Source of the DNA: Zingiber officinale
Taxonomy: Eukaryota; Streptophyta; Magnoliopsida; Zingiberales; Zingiberaceae
Assembly: GCF_018446385.1 (NCBI RefSeq)
Contig: NC_055991.1
Location: forward strand, 104,081,712-104,145,711
Reading direction: 5' to 3'
Length of the DNA stretch: 64,000 nucleotides
Shown here: positions 11,061 through 23,819 of the stretch, piece by piece
How the letters are laid out: each line of letters begins with the position of its first letter
Position numbering within the stretch: the first letter of the stretch is position 1
Notes under the pieces: generated by a model
The model's input: only the letters and a program-made list of their open reading frames with translations
What the model was told of the DNA's origin: nothing
Databases searched by the model: none
Program-made: the position numbers and the translations under genes

Positions 11061-11291
11061 ATGACCGACTCAAGCATTCATCCACCCAAATTCGAAGGAG
11101 AATTCTCTTGGTGGAAGAAGAGAATGGATGTATTTTTCGAAACTGATTTTGACATTATGCTAATTATGGAAAATGGTTTCAAAATGCCTAGGGATCAAAA
11201 CAATGAGATATTAGAGAAAATAAGATGGAACAAGAAGCAAAGGGAAGAGCATCTAGCAAACTCAAAGGCCTTACACTACCACATGTATTGA
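11061..11291 (+). pseudogene. Truncated copia gag, element A
   Basis: The frame starts MTDSSIHPPKFEGEFSWWKK and continues through IRWNKKQREEHLANSKAL. It aligns with the N-terminus of the gag of element C (PPAFEGEFSIWKQNMEVYL and WNKKQRDESMANGRAEF). Similarity stops after about 72 residues, where the sequence changes to unrelated DNA. The rest of gag and all of pol are missing. Confidence 0.8.
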
Positions 11292-13080
11292 GGACTTCTA
11301 TACCTTATAAAGGTGGAGTATGGTGGGATACTCTTGATAGAAGTGTCGCCTATGCGAGTGTGAAGATAGGTCGCTTCAATGAAACACTCATGAATCGAAG
11401 ATGGTGTCCATGGCCGAAACGGAACCAACCATGAGAACCAAAAGTGGGTGAGATAAGTCTCTGTGTGGTGTTATTGTCTTAATATACACCAACAGCTGAG
11501 CAGTTCAAGACATTACGTTCACTGCGCAGCCTAGTATGCTCGATAGCATTCCACTATGGAAGGTTCAAAGCCATAAGCTACCTTTCCCGATGCATTGACT
11601 TATCGATTGGACTCTTGTAAAGTGTCAGCATGCATACATGCACTACATGCATTAACTTCCATTCATGTGAGGGATTGTTGGATATGATTTTGCAAACCAA
11701 AATCTTGGTTCCATCAATCGTTGAAAGTCAAGTTTGACTTCAAAATTGAAATCTACGTTTCACGTAGATAAATCTGGACTATTAATTTGCTCAAAACCGA
11801 TTACGAGTGAATAAGAAATTAATTGTTCAAAGATGTGCTCAAATTAACATTAAGGAAAAAGATGGGGTTTTTTGTCCTACATCGTTAACCGGTGAGAGCC
11901 AGCGTTTCCTTATTTGTGTTGCTGTGTTAATGTTGTTAATGCAAAAGCACAAGTGCTCTCTACCCTTGGACGAGCAGGCCCGCCACCTGTGCAATGGGCG
12001 TTTTGTTGGCAGTGACGTGGCATGGTCGGGTGACGAGGCAGTGCCTATGTGGCACGTCACTGTGTAGAGAACAATGACTAGATTGGGCAAATAGATGGTG
12101 CCCGTCGGATCAAAGATGAGGACATATTGCAAATAGATGACGAGGCAGTGCCTATGTGGCACGTGACTGTATAGAGAACAATGACTAGATTGGGCAAACA
12201 GATGATGCCCGTCGGATCAAAGATGAGGACAGATTGCAAATAGATGCGATCTAGAGCATCGGATTCTAATCTGGCTCTTGAAGAGGAAGACTTGATCTGA
12301 AGCGTCATCAAGGGACGAGATCATATCAGAATTTGAAGAGTTATATCTCTTCAGATCTGATGGCTAAGACCAAAGAACCTTTAAAGGGTTATACCCTTTC
12401 AAAATGAACGATCCAGATCAGTCAAAACCAAGGGTAACTTACCTCTTCACCCAATATAAATAGATCCCTCTCCTTCTTGGAAATCATTCATTCGAAAAAC
12501 ATCGGTCTCCAAATTGGTCTCCAAATTTGAAGAATCATTCGTCCATCTCTTGCATAAGAAGAGTCCAAAAAGCCTACGAGAAGATTCATCGGTCTCGAAA
12601 TTTGAAGTGCTACTATTTTGAGACGTCGTCTTTGTATCTTGAGAACGAATTGCTGCTATCCGTGAGCATCGTAACGGAACAATATCGTTTTACGAAGATA
12701 GTGTCGAACACTATCCTCGACGACAACTCAATTTGCTTTCTCCCAATAGCAATCTCCCGAAAATCCCAATAGTCGATTAAAATCGACTATATCAAATATC
12801 GACGAGTAAATTTAGAAATTCGAGGACTCAGACATACAATATGAGAGGAAGCAAGTAGAGCAATAGCCAATAAGGGTTCGACTACGGAAGATGGACATAT
12901 AATAATAAGAGAACTCTGAGTTTATTTTTTATGCAATTAATGATGCAATAGGTTAGGAATGCAATGATGCAATAGATTAGGGAGATGGATATATAAACTA
13001 TAGAAGTGGAAAAAGTTTGAATCAATCTTTCGTTGACTTGTCATCATTATTACTTTATAATGGAGAAGAAAAAGCCAATT
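11292..13080. other. Unassigned, possibly a decayed LTR with its own TATA box
   Basis: The interval begins at the break in gag A. At about 11676 the string gggattgttggatatgatt resembles a polypurine tract followed by an LTR start (TGTTGG). A TATA-like cccaatataaatag lies near 12450, followed by a leader-like CT-rich stretch. No matching right end was found, so this stays a suggestion. No convincing protein frame. Confidence 0.3.
12031..12244 (+). repeat. Tandem duplication, two 107-bp units
   Basis: The units 12031..12137 and 12138..12244 both begin tgacgaggcagtgcctatgt and differ at only a few bases. Overlapping minus-strand frames at 11839..12311 are by-products of this repeat. Confidence 0.9.
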
Positions 13081-13129
13081 GATTAATTATCCATTCTACC
13101 ATATCTGAAGTTGAGCTTCCATATATATT

Positions 13130-13804
13130 AATTGGCCAAGTAAAAAAGGTGTGGACTCGGTCATTAATTTATGGTTTTGATAATTTCTAAATGTACTAAA
13201 ATGAAGAAATAAAGTGATATCATAATTTTTTTATGCTATCTAAAATTCTGTCATTAATTATTTTAAAAAAATATTTATCTTGTAGAACTTTTTTTTCAAA
13301 ATACAAAAAAGGTGAATATGTGAAAGACGTATGTTATCTAGCTATGAGAAGTAAAGTGAAATTAGATATTAAAGAATCACATTATATGGTTATTCAAAAT
13401 AGAAAAGTTGCAGGTAAGCAAGTAATCAAATTATTGTCCTTTCTCGTACATGGAGTTGTACTCATCCTTAGGGTTATTTTCCTGCTATTTGGTATCATCT
13501 CGTCATGGTTGACATGTTTGTTGGATTTTGATTGGGTCGTGTCACATGCCAAGAAACGTTTAACTTGGTGATGGACGTGTTTTAAAAAATAAAGTTCATC
13601 AGAGTAGATGATAAATAAGGAGCAGGTGAAGACTATAAGCATTGACTGCAGCAGAAGGAAATTAAGCCACCGTAATAGACTTTTCAACTTGATATCTCAG
13701 GTAAGAACATTTCAAACCTAGCTTGTAATTACCCGCATCTGTTCTATATAAACCCATCAGCTCTGAGCTCTCAATCCATTCACCATTAACCTCCAGCGCT
13801 AGGT
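13130..13804 (+). promoter_or_regulatory. Promoter region of the germin-like gene
   Basis: A TATA box (tatataaa) lies at 13745..13752, about 55 bp before the start codon, with ttctatataaacccatcag around it. Sequence at 13150..13500 is similar to 1..430 and 37047..37480, so these parts of the promoter have paralogous copies nearby. The duplicated copies lack this TATA region. Confidence 0.75.
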
Positions 13805-14567
13805 ATGGCTGTTAAACTCCTCCTCATTGCACTGCTTGCCTTGGCTTCCTGCAGTGCAATATTGGCTTCCGATCCTAGTCCCCTGCAGGACTTCTGCGTC
13901 GCCGATCTTCAATCAAAGGGTTTGCATGCATTTAACTTTTATCAGGATCGTTTAACAAAATCGTTCCTCTCCAGTATTATATAAATCGATATTTTAATTG
14001 GCAGTATTCGTAAATGGATTTCCATGCAAGAACGCGGACGACGTGAGAGCGGAAGACTTCTTCCGTAGCGGCCTTGATAGGCCCGGCGATACCAACAACT
14101 ACCTTCGCTCTAATGTCACCCCCGTAAACGTGAACCAAATCCCCGGGTTGAACACGCTCGGCATCTCCTTGGTTCGCATTGACTATGGGCCTAATGGTCT
14201 CAATCCTCCTCACACCCACCCACGCGCCACGGAGGTCCTAGCCGTGATAGAAGGAGAGCTCTACGTTGGCTTTGTGACCTCCAACCTCAACGGCGGCGGC
14301 AACCGCCTATTCACCAAGAATCTGAGAAAGGGTGATGTGTTTGTGTTCCCGGAGGGCCTCATCCACTTCCAGTTTAACACAGGGAAAACTAATGCGATCG
14401 CGTTCGCCGGTCTCAGTAGCCAAAACCCAGGCGTCATCACTATCGCCAACGCTGTGTTCGGGTCGAGGCCACCCATTTCTGATGATGTGCTCGCCAAGGC
14501 TTTCCAAGTGGACAAAAACCTTGTTGACTGGCTCCAGGCGCAGTTCTGGACCGACAACAACTACTAG
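13805..14567 (+). CDS. Germin-like protein (secreted cupin)
   Basis: Exons 13805..13919 and 14005..14567 join across an 85-bp GT-AG intron to give 225 residues, the usual germin-like length. The N-terminus [18 protein letters not shown] is a signal peptide, probably cut near Ala21. Cys31 (QDFC) and Cys46 (GFPC) form the conserved N-terminal pair. Asn75 (NVT) is a likely glycosylation site. Germin box 1 ([11 protein letters not shown]) supplies His108, His110 and Glu115, and box 2 ([11 protein letters not shown]) supplies His159; together these form the manganese site of the cupin barrel. Family members are apoplastic, often hexameric, with superoxide dismutase or oxalate oxidase activity linked to defence; which activity applies here cannot be read from sequence. 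A TATA box lies 55 bp upstream. The gene looks intact and is the clearest host gene in the window. Confidence 0.96.
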
Positions 14568-14690
14568 AAACCTGCTTTGGTGTTCATGCATGCTATATAT
14601 GTTGGAATAAGAAAGCCAGCAGTAGCGTCACTACTGTCTGTTAGCATGTTATGTTATACTTTTTTATACCAGTCGACGTCAATATGTAAT

Positions 14691-17293
14691 GAATAATTGA
14701 AGACAACTTGATGAGATGGCCTACTAGAAAATAATAATATTTTATTCTAATTTCAGTCGCATAAATTGTAATTCAATTAATCGACTAAAGTTTATTGAGT
14801 TGACCGCTAGATAGTTGACTAACTGAAGTTGAGTTAATCAAAATAATCAAGATTTATTCTTTGCCTAATAAGGTGTACGACAAATTAACGACCCGAGTCG
14901 ATTGGGATTCGATTGGAGTTTGAGTCATCAATAAAAAGGTTATATATTTTTCTAGGTGAGTTGTCTGGTTAATCAGAGCATCCGCAACGCTAATGCGTTA
15001 TAATATTCACCATCTCATCAAAAAATATGAGACTCACTGTCACATATTCATTATAACAACATATCTCTTTTACTCACATCTCTTTTAACATTAATATGAA
15101 CTCCACCATCCACTTATTCATCCCTTTTATTATTTTTTAAATAATATTAAATTTTTTATAATTTAAAAAAAATATATTAAAAAATTAAGAGAGAGTGTGT
15201 TCAAACTTTTGAACATCCTCTCTCCTCTCTCTTGTGAGTGGACATTATAATGCCCACTCACAATGGAGAGGGGGTATTAAATGAGTGTTATAACACTCAT
15301 TTAACACCCTATTATGGGTGCTCTAATAGATTGAGCCAATTAAAGATAAAGTCGTTAGACCAAAATATCACATAATAATCCATTTGAATCAACTAATAGA
15401 GGTTAATGAGCTAATTGAAATTCATGTTGATCCGATTGGAGTTGAGTTATCAACAAAAAGATTATATATTTTTCTAAGTCAGTTGGTTGACGAGGATTGA
15501 GTCAATTAAAGACAAAGTCGTCAGACAAAAATACCACATAATAATCCATGTATTATTAACTAATAAAGGTTGAACTAATTGAAATTCATGTTGAATTGAT
15601 TAAAGATAAAATTATTGGATAAATAAGTTAATTATTATCTGATTGAATCACTTGATGCTACTTTGAGTCGATTGATGAAGATTTGAGCCAACTGGAAAAG
15701 AAACAATCATTCCGGTTTTTAGTCAACTAAGGGTAGAGTTAAGTCATCTAGATTGCAACTAATAAGGGAGCAATAAATCACACTGTAAAACTTCATTTCT
15801 CTACTTCATTTTTCATGCTCAGAAATGCTTTAGACAATTTAGAAGGAGATTCATCTTTAGAAAGGTTCATTCTTTGATTTTTTTTTTTTCTATTGTTACC
15901 TGCTCTTGTATCTTAATTATTAATCTTTTGTAAAAGGGAAAAGCAAATAAAGTTTTGTACAAGATTTCTTTACCTTCTTGAAAAGGTTACTTTTTCATTA
16001 TAGAGGATTTCTATGGAGTGACTCACATAAAGAATTGATAGATTAAAGAGTAAGATTCAATAGGTCCGAACCATATTATATCCTTGTGTTAGCATGCTAC
16101 ACTATGTGAAAATCTGCAATAGACTTTGGCACTATTTACTTCAGCAATCAGTAATTACGAAGTAACATATTACAATCAACATCGGTAATAAATTTGATAT
16201 AGTAAATACTATTTTAGACTTCATAGATTAAAAAATACGAGTATCACTTCTAATTTTATCTAATATTTTACTTCGTAATATAGGTTTGATGAAGTAATAA
16301 ATCACAAAATCAAACTGATATGTCTAAGTGTTGAAGTAATAAGTTTGAACTGGTTAAAATATTTTTCCATATTGAATCAGTTTACTTTTTTCCATGCGTG
16401 AACCCTATGTACCTTTTTTTTCGCCGTTTCACTTCACCCTATGCCTTCTTCGCATTTTTTCGCCTCACGCACACAATCCACTTCACCAGACGACCTTTGA
16501 CTCCCCCCTCCCCCTCGCGACGCATGCAAATCCACTTCTCCTAGCGGCCTTTGAGTTTTCCCCCCTAACATATGGAGATCCTTTTCTCTTTGCAGCGCTA
16601 GATTTGTTCCCGTTCTAATCCCTTCTTTCGTTTATTCTCTGCCTCGTTGTTAGGTTTCTTTTCCTTTCCTCTCTGTTGCATTGTCTCTAACTGATCCTAA
16701 GAGCGTTGTTTCTAACTGATCATAAGAGGCAAGTGTTATTATCTAGTTTATTGATATTATTGTTTTGACATGAATCTTGAAGTAAAACCTGATGGAGCAG
16801 GACAAGAATTATACATTTGAACTAAAATATACTTAATCATTATTTTCAATTGAAAGTTTAGTCAAGATCTTCATTATTCATGTATTGTGAGGCTTTATCT
16901 AGCACTCACCCTTTAGTTATTATTCCAGTAGACAAATATTTCTAGCACTATTTTTACTTGACTGCATTTACTTTCTTAGCTAATGGATTCTTCTTTCATA
17001 TAACATGGAACGTTAGTGAGGTTGCCAACATGTTTTACTATTAGCTTTGAAAAAAAATATATCATCAACAATCATGCTATAATTCAATACTTGGATTATT
17101 TTTTACTATAACCCTTGGTTTTTCAAGGAAAGTGCTACAATATTTAGTAAATGAATAAAATTGGTGCAATGATAGCATCAAATGTTGATTCTACCACGTC
17201 TATAAACCTTAGAATATATTTTCTTTCCTTTGAGAATGGCTGAACTTCCAATTTTTTATATAGCTTAATTACTTAAGAAAACAAGATGAGATT
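14691..17293 (+). repeat. Tandem segmental duplication, copy A
   Basis: Starting in the germin-like gene's 3' flank (gaataattgaagacaactt), this stretch is repeated at 18594..20855. Copy A is longer, mainly because it holds a 348-bp MITE. Inside are a CT-rich leader-like part (16400..16720) and AT-rich sequence containing tacttcgtaat-type words. A start such as cactatgtgaaaatctg (16100) resembles a CACTA terminus, so both copies may contain a truncated CACTA end. No supported protein. 17294..17929 shows no gene either. Confidence 0.88.
14976..15323. mobile_element. MITE in copy A, absent from copy B
   Basis: The ends are gagcatccgcaacgc and, in reverse complement, gagcacccataatag. They form imperfect terminal inverted repeats around 348 AT-rich bases. 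Copy B has the empty site (ggttaatcagagattgagcc at about 18840), which proves an insertion. The flanks taatcaga and taataga suggest a degraded target duplication of about 7-8 bp, compatible with a hAT-like MITE. Confidence 0.8.
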
Positions 17294-17929
17294 ATACTTC
17301 GGTCATTTTTGGAAACATGTGTAAGGTGAATTTGTCACATGATTGTTAAGTGTCATTTATGATAACATTAGAATGATAGCAAACTCATTTAAAGTTATGT
17401 CTTATCCATTAGAGAAGTGTTATGCAATGTAAGTTGACCATTTTGTAGTTCTCTCTACAATGCAATTATGTATCTACAAATCTATATTGTTATTTACAAT
17501 GTAATTATGAAACTACTAACTCTTTTGTTAACCAACCCATATTATAAATAACTTAATACCATTAGAAATTAGTATGTAAATGTTAATAAAATTTTCTTTA
17601 TACCACATACCTACCTCTTTGAACTGTCTATTCTTACTTCTTTCATTAGATTTTATAAATTAAAGTTCCATGGAGTTTACATTTTAAACATCATGTAGTA
17701 TTTTTTAACTTTTGTTTATTGACTTTAATATCTTCACATTTTCACCTATTTGCTTAGAGATATTGATTGAAATGAATAAATCATGGATATACTTGGATAG
17801 AAGGTCCAAAGAGTATGAGAAGGATGTGGTGCAGTTCATTAGAGATTATTTACAGAATCCCAATATTAATCCCAATGATATTCATTATTGATATGGGTAA
17901 GGTTTCGTGGGTCCCCGATAAGGAAAGAA

Positions 17930-18535
17930 AAGGAGGTAGGCTAATATCGATCGGGACATACCTCCCAGGGGGAGTTAGGTTTATATCGGCCGGAACATAC
18001 CTCCTAGGGGGAATTAGGTTTATATCGGCCGGGACATACCTCCGAGGGGGAGTTAGGTTTATATTGGCCGAAACACACTTCCCAGGAGGAAGATCCGTAT
18101 TAATTGACATATACCTCAAAGGAGGTAGGCTAATATCGGTCGGGACATACCTCCCAGGGGGAGTTAGGTTTATATCGACCGGGACATACCTCTCAGGGGG
18201 AGCTAGGTTTATATCGACCGGGACATACTTCCCAAGAGGAAGATTCACATTAATTAACATACACCTCAAAGGATATAGGCTAACATCGGCCGGGATATAC
18301 CTCCCAGGGGGAGTTAGGTTTATATTGGCCGAAACACACTTCCCAGGAGGAAGGTCCGTATTAATTGGCATATACCTCAAATGAGCTAGGCTAATATCGA
18401 TCGGGACATACCTCCCAGGGGGAGTTAGGTTTATATCGACCGGGACATACCTCTCAAGGGGAGCTAGGTTTATATCGGCCGAAATATACTTCCCAGGAGA
18501 AAGGTCCGTATTAATTGGCATATATCTCAAAGGAG
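17930..18535 (+). repeat. 39-bp minisatellite with higher-order structure
   Basis: The basic unit is about 39 bp: aggtttatatcggccggga followed by catacctcccagggggagtt. Blocks begin with a variant containing taggctaata at about 17939, 18127, 18276 and 18389, so units are grouped into larger repeats of shrinking length. Because 39 is a multiple of three, long frames are open on both strands (17815..18384 plus, 17850..18530 minus), giving 13-residue repeats. I regard these as repeat by-products. The CCGATCGG-type words resemble those in the gypsy LTRs here. Confidence 0.85.
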
Positions 18536-18593
18536 AAATAACAGAAATACTTTAAAAAAATTCGTGAAGTAGGATAGGGGTAAATATTTGAAT

Positions 18594-20855
18594 AATAATT
18601 GAAGACAACTTGATGAGATGGTCAACTAGAAAATAATAATATTTTATTCTAATTTCAGTCGCATAAATTGTAATTCAATTAATCGACTAAAGTTTATTGA
18701 GTTGACCGCTAGATACCGAAGTTGAGTTAATCAAAATAATCAAGATTTATTCTTTGCCTAATAAGGTGTACGATTAGGATTCGATTGGAGTTTGAGTCAT
18801 CAATAAAAAGGTTATATATTTTTCTAGGTGAGTTGCATGGTTAATCAGAGATTGAGCCAATTAAAGATAAAGTCGTTAGACCAAAATATCACATAATGAT
18901 CCATTTGAATAAACTAGTAAAGGTTAATGAGCTAACTGAAATTCATATTGAATCGATTGGAATTGAGTCATCAACAAAAAAAGATTATATATTTTTCTAA
19001 TTGGAGTTGAGTCATCAACAAAAAAAAGGTTATATATTTTTATAAGTCAGTTGGTTGACGAGAGATTGAGTCAATTAAAGATAAAGTTGTCAGACAAAAA
19101 TCCCACATAATAATCCATGTATTATTAACTAATAGAGGTTGAACTAATTGAAAATTATGTTAAATTGATTGAAGATAAAATTATTGGATAAATAAGTTAA
19201 TTATTATCCGATTGAATCACTTGATGCTACTTTGAGTCGATTGATGAAGATTTGAGCCAACTGAAAAAGAAACAATCATTGCGATTTTTAGTCAACTAAG
19301 GTAGAAATAAGTCATCTAGATTGCAACTAATAAGGGAGCAATAAATCACATACTCTAAAACTTCATTTCTCTACTTCATTTTTCATGCTCAGAAATTATT
19401 TAGACAATTTAGAAGGAGATTCATCTTTAGAAAGGTTCATTCTTTGATTATTTTTTTTTCTATTGTTACCTTCTCTTGTATCTTAATTATTAATCTTTTG
19501 TAAAAGAGAAAAGCAAATAAAGTTTTGTACTAGATTTCTCCACCTTCTTGAAAATGTTACTTTTTCATTATAGAGGATTTCTATGGAGTGACTCACATAA
19601 GGAATTAATAGATTGAAGAGTAAAACTCAACAGGTCCGAACCATATTATATTCTTGTGTTAGCATTGCCACTATGTGAAAATCTGTAATAGACTTCGTCA
19701 TTATTTACTTTAGTAATCAGTAATTACGAAGTAACATATTACAATCAACTTCGGTAATAAATTTAGTATAGTAAATACTATTTTAGACTTCATATATTAA
19801 AAAATACAGGTATCACTTCTAATTTTATCTAATATTTTACTTCATAATACATATTTGATGAAGTAATAAATCACAAAATCAAACTGATAGATCTAAGTGT
19901 TGAAGTAATAAGTTTGAATTGGTTAAAATATTTTTCCTTGTTGAATCAGTTTACTTTTTTCCATGAGTGCCCTAAGTACCTTTTTTTCGCCGTTTCACTT
20001 CACCCTACACCCTCTTCATATTTTTTCACCTCAAGCATACAATCCACTTCACCCCGCTACCTTTGACTCCCCCCCTCCCCCTCACGACGCACGCAAATCC
20101 ACTTCTCCTGGCAGCCTTCGAGTTTTCCCCCCTGACGTATGGAGATCCTTTTCTCTTTGCAGCACTAGATTTGTTCCCGCTCCGATCTCTTCTTTCCTTT
20201 CTTCTCTGCCTCGCTGTTAAGTTTCTTTTCCTTTCCTCTCCGTTGCATTGTCTAACTGATCCTAAGAGCGTTGTTTCTAACTGATCCGAGGCAAGTGTTA
20301 TTCTCTAGTTTATTGATATTACTGTTTTGACATGAATTTTAAAGTAAAACCTCATGGAGCAGGTCAAGAATTATACATATGAACTAAAATATGATTAATC
20401 ACTATTTCCAATTGAAAGTTTAGTCAAGATCTTCATTGTTTATGTATTGTGAGGCTTTATCTAGCACTCACCCTTTAGTTATTATTCCAGTAGATAAATA
20501 TTTCTAGCACTATTTTTACTTGACTGCATTTACTTTCTTAGCTAATGGATTTTTCTTTCATATAACATGGAACATTAGTGTGGTTGTCAACATGTTTTAC
20601 TATTAGCTTCGAAAAAAAATATATCATCAACAAGCATGCTATAATTCAATACTTGGATTATTTTTTACTATAACTCTTAGTTTTTCAAGGAAAGTGCTAC
20701 AATATTTAGTAAATGAATAAAATTGGTGCAATAATAGCATCAAAAGTTGATTCTACCACGTCTATAAATCTTAGAATATATTTTCTTTCCCTTGAAAACG
20801 GTTGAACTTCCAATTTTTTATATAGCTTAATTATTTAAGAAAACAAGATGAGATT
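18594..20855 (+). repeat. Tandem segmental duplication, copy B
   Basis: Same content and order as 14691..17293 without the MITE. It ends exactly where gypsy LTR sequence (tgatatgggttatc) begins at 20856, so the gypsy insertion cut this copy. No gene recognised inside. Confidence 0.88.
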
Positions 20856-21082
20856 TGATATGGGTTATCATAGATCGACCTAGCGAGTGTAGGAGAAGTT
20901 TAGGTCAAGAGAGATAGGAAAAGTAGATAGTCGGTCAAATAAAGGCCGAGCGAGAAACTACGTGCTCATATATGTTCGGCCGAACAAAGTCCACTCGAGC
21001 ATAAAAGCATTTAGCCTTATGTATGATTTCTAACATATTACCGGTCGACTAAAGGCCGAGCGAGCACACACGTGCTCATATA

Positions 21083-22541
21083 TGATAGAATCGAGTAGCG
21101 CGATAGAGGGGGGGGGGGGTGAATATCGCTTCTTTATAAAAACTATTCTTTTCTTTTTAAGTCAGAATCGTGCAGCGGAAAATAAGAAATGAGACACAAT
21201 CGTTTACTTCGCTCGAAGCCTAGCTCGACTCCTACTCGAAGGCCCGCGGTCCTTGACCGCACTGATGGGCAAAACACTATAATCCTTCTTTCCGAACTCC
21301 TCGGAAAGAAGTGAATCGTACAAGTACAGATATGTAAGATAGTAACACTTCTACTATCTTACAGAATTAAAGTGCAGTACAAAAATAAAGCTATACCGAC
21401 AATTGCAGAATTTAAGTCGTAGCTCGGTCGACAATCGGATGAAGTCGCTTGCAAATTTGATGAAGACTTGTAGCGTGGACAGATTGCAAACGAGCACAAG
21501 AGTTGATCAGAAAAGTTGTTTCCGCCTCTGTCTTCGAGCCTGGTTTTATAGGAGTACTGAGGGTTCGGTCGACCGATCCCCTGTTCGGTCGACCGAACCA
21601 GCTTTGATCACCTCCAACTGGCAATCTGACGCTGGCTCATAATTATGCTTTAATTTGCCTTCAATGGTTCGGTCGACCGAACCCTTTTATCTGTCTATCG
21701 AACAAGGTTTTTCCTTGTTCGCTGAAATCTGCCGAGATCACTCTTTAATGTTGATTAAATGCTGATTGGATCGGTCGATCGATCCTCTTGTTCGGTCGAC
21801 CGATCAGCCCTTCTTTCCTTTGCTTGCTGATTCGGTGCTGATGAACTGGCTTGCTGAGTCAACAGGTTCGGTCGACCGATCTTACCTTTCGGTCGACCGA
21901 TCAAGCTTCGACCGGACTCTAGCTCAGTTCTGATCTGGACTAACTTCTGTGCTGATCTTACTTGGTTCGGTCGATCGGGCCTCTGGTTCGGTCGACCGAT
22001 CCGCCTAGACCTGCAAAACAGTGTTAGAACAAAAAACACCCTGCAACACAAATGTTAGCATAACAGTATAATAATGCATGAGTAATAAAAGAACAGTAGA
22101 ACTGTTCTTGATCTCAACTTGGAAACCTTCCCGATTTCTTCAGTTGGATCAGCGGCCTAAGGTTGTTCCCTCCGGGAACCCGACCTCACTGTTGCTCCTC
22201 CAGTTTGCTTACCTCAACCTACCTGCCAAACTTTGATCCTCCAGATCTAGTTTGGACTTCTCACTCAGCCTTGATCGGCTCCCCAGGACTTTTCCTTTGA
22301 TCTTCGGTTCTTCAGACCTCTCGATCACACTGCCAAGCTTTGTCTCCCCCCGACCTTCTTGGACTTTCACCTGGGTTCCACGATCTGCTAAGATTTCTTC
22401 TGCCTAGCCTCCAACTAGGTCTTTCCCGGTTGAGTAAATATTCTGCACACTCAGTAAACTTGTTAGATCACAACAAGACTTAACTTGAACCTTTGACAAC
22501 ATCAAAACTCAGGTTTGATTCTGGTGCAGTTTGCACCAACA
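21083..22541 (-). repeat. 3' LTR of element B
   Basis: 1459 bp, TG..CA bounded. On the minus strand the promoter part has many GGTCGACC-centred palindromes (TTCGGTCGACCGAA, GATCGGTCGACCGATC) between about 22005 and 21560. A TATA box (TATAAAA, 21550..21544) follows. It is bordered at 22542 by the purine tract aaaaagggggagat (minus strand), and further ctccccct tracts lie near 22685 and 22710. Repeated purine tracts are a Sirevirus hallmark. Confidence 0.93.
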
Positions 22542-23819
22542 ATCTCCCCCTTTTTGATGTTTGGCAACCAAGGTTCAAAGTTAAGTTTAAAAATATGCAA
22601 CAAGTAAATAAACAAGCATACAAATATGCAACAAGTAAATAAACAAGCAATTTAACTTTTAACTCACCCTTTGAATTAACTAACTCTCCCCCTGAATTCA
22701 CTATCTCTCCCCCTTTGACACACATCAAAAATAGGGGCAGAACCAAAAGCAAGTAAAGTTAGAATAGACTAATCAAATAATAGACATATAAAAATCATTA
22801 AAAAAAATATATATATATACTAAGTCAAGAAATAATTCAAAAATTATATGTTGAAAATAATTTTTAAGTAAAAAACCTTGAAAAAAATTATATTTTGATT
22901 TTTTTTTAAATATTAAGGTAAGAAATAGTTTGAAAAATTCTAAAATTATATGTTGAAAATAATTTTTAAGTAAAAAACCTTGAAAAAATTATATTTTGAA
23001 TTTTTTTTGTTGAAAAGAATAAAAGTTTAACAACATTGTTTTTAAAAAAGATTATATTAAAAAACTAAAGCAAGAAATATTTTGAAAAATTCTAAAATTT
23101 TAAATAAATTAAAGCATTTGAAGTTTAAATGAATAAAATAAATTTTTAGGAGAATGAATTTCTGAAAAATTTGATCAAAATAGTATAAGCCTAAAAACTT
23201 GTTTTGAAGCTCCCCCTAAAATTGACAAATTCCTAAAGTCCAAGCATGGATATAGAAAAACTAAGGAAAATTTGTCCTTATGATGAAATGTCCAACCCTT
23301 GTTCAAGGCCAGCTATCACAAGATAGTAGCAATTTGACTCAGGTTGGTCAATTTGAGCATTTTAGAACTAGCAAGGTTTTACTTACTAGTTAACTCAAAT
23401 TGATCAATGTTTGTTATTTAAAGCCCAGATTTATAGCGATGCACTAACATAAGCATCTGAAATCTAGGGCTAGGACCTAAGCATCTCACCCATTCTAAGT
23501 TATCAAACAAGGGATCCTACTGTGCTTGTGAGATGCTGGCTCCTAGAACTATAGGAACATGCAATTCTACGGTAAGACCTAGGCTATTCTAGAAAATAAA
23601 TTTAAAGAATTTTGAAAACAAAAATTTTTGAAATGGGGATTTTTACAAAAATAAATTTGAAAAATAGACTAGATAGTAATTTTCATAATCAAAGAACCTA
23701 TTCTACAAAATTTATCAAAAACTACTAAAGACTGGAAAAAAGAAACACTGAAGATTAAATATAGTCATAATTCAAGGTAAGTAATAGATACAATAAGTCA
23801 CAAAAGATAAATCCTTAAA
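22542..23819 (-). other. Non-coding 3' part of element B with a conserved hairpin
   Basis: AT-rich sequence with purine tracts lies near the LTR. GCATCTCAC (23481..23489) pairs with GTGAGATGC (23528..23536) around a 38-base loop. The same arms occur at the matching place in elements X and Y. Flanking words (catgttcc, atgcttat, tctgggc-tttaaata on the minus strand) are also shared. Confidence 0.75.

Noticed and set aside
17815..18530. Long open frames on both strands (189 and 226 codons)
   Set aside because: They are translations of the 39-bp minisatellite; no known domain, and both strands are open because the unit is a multiple of three.
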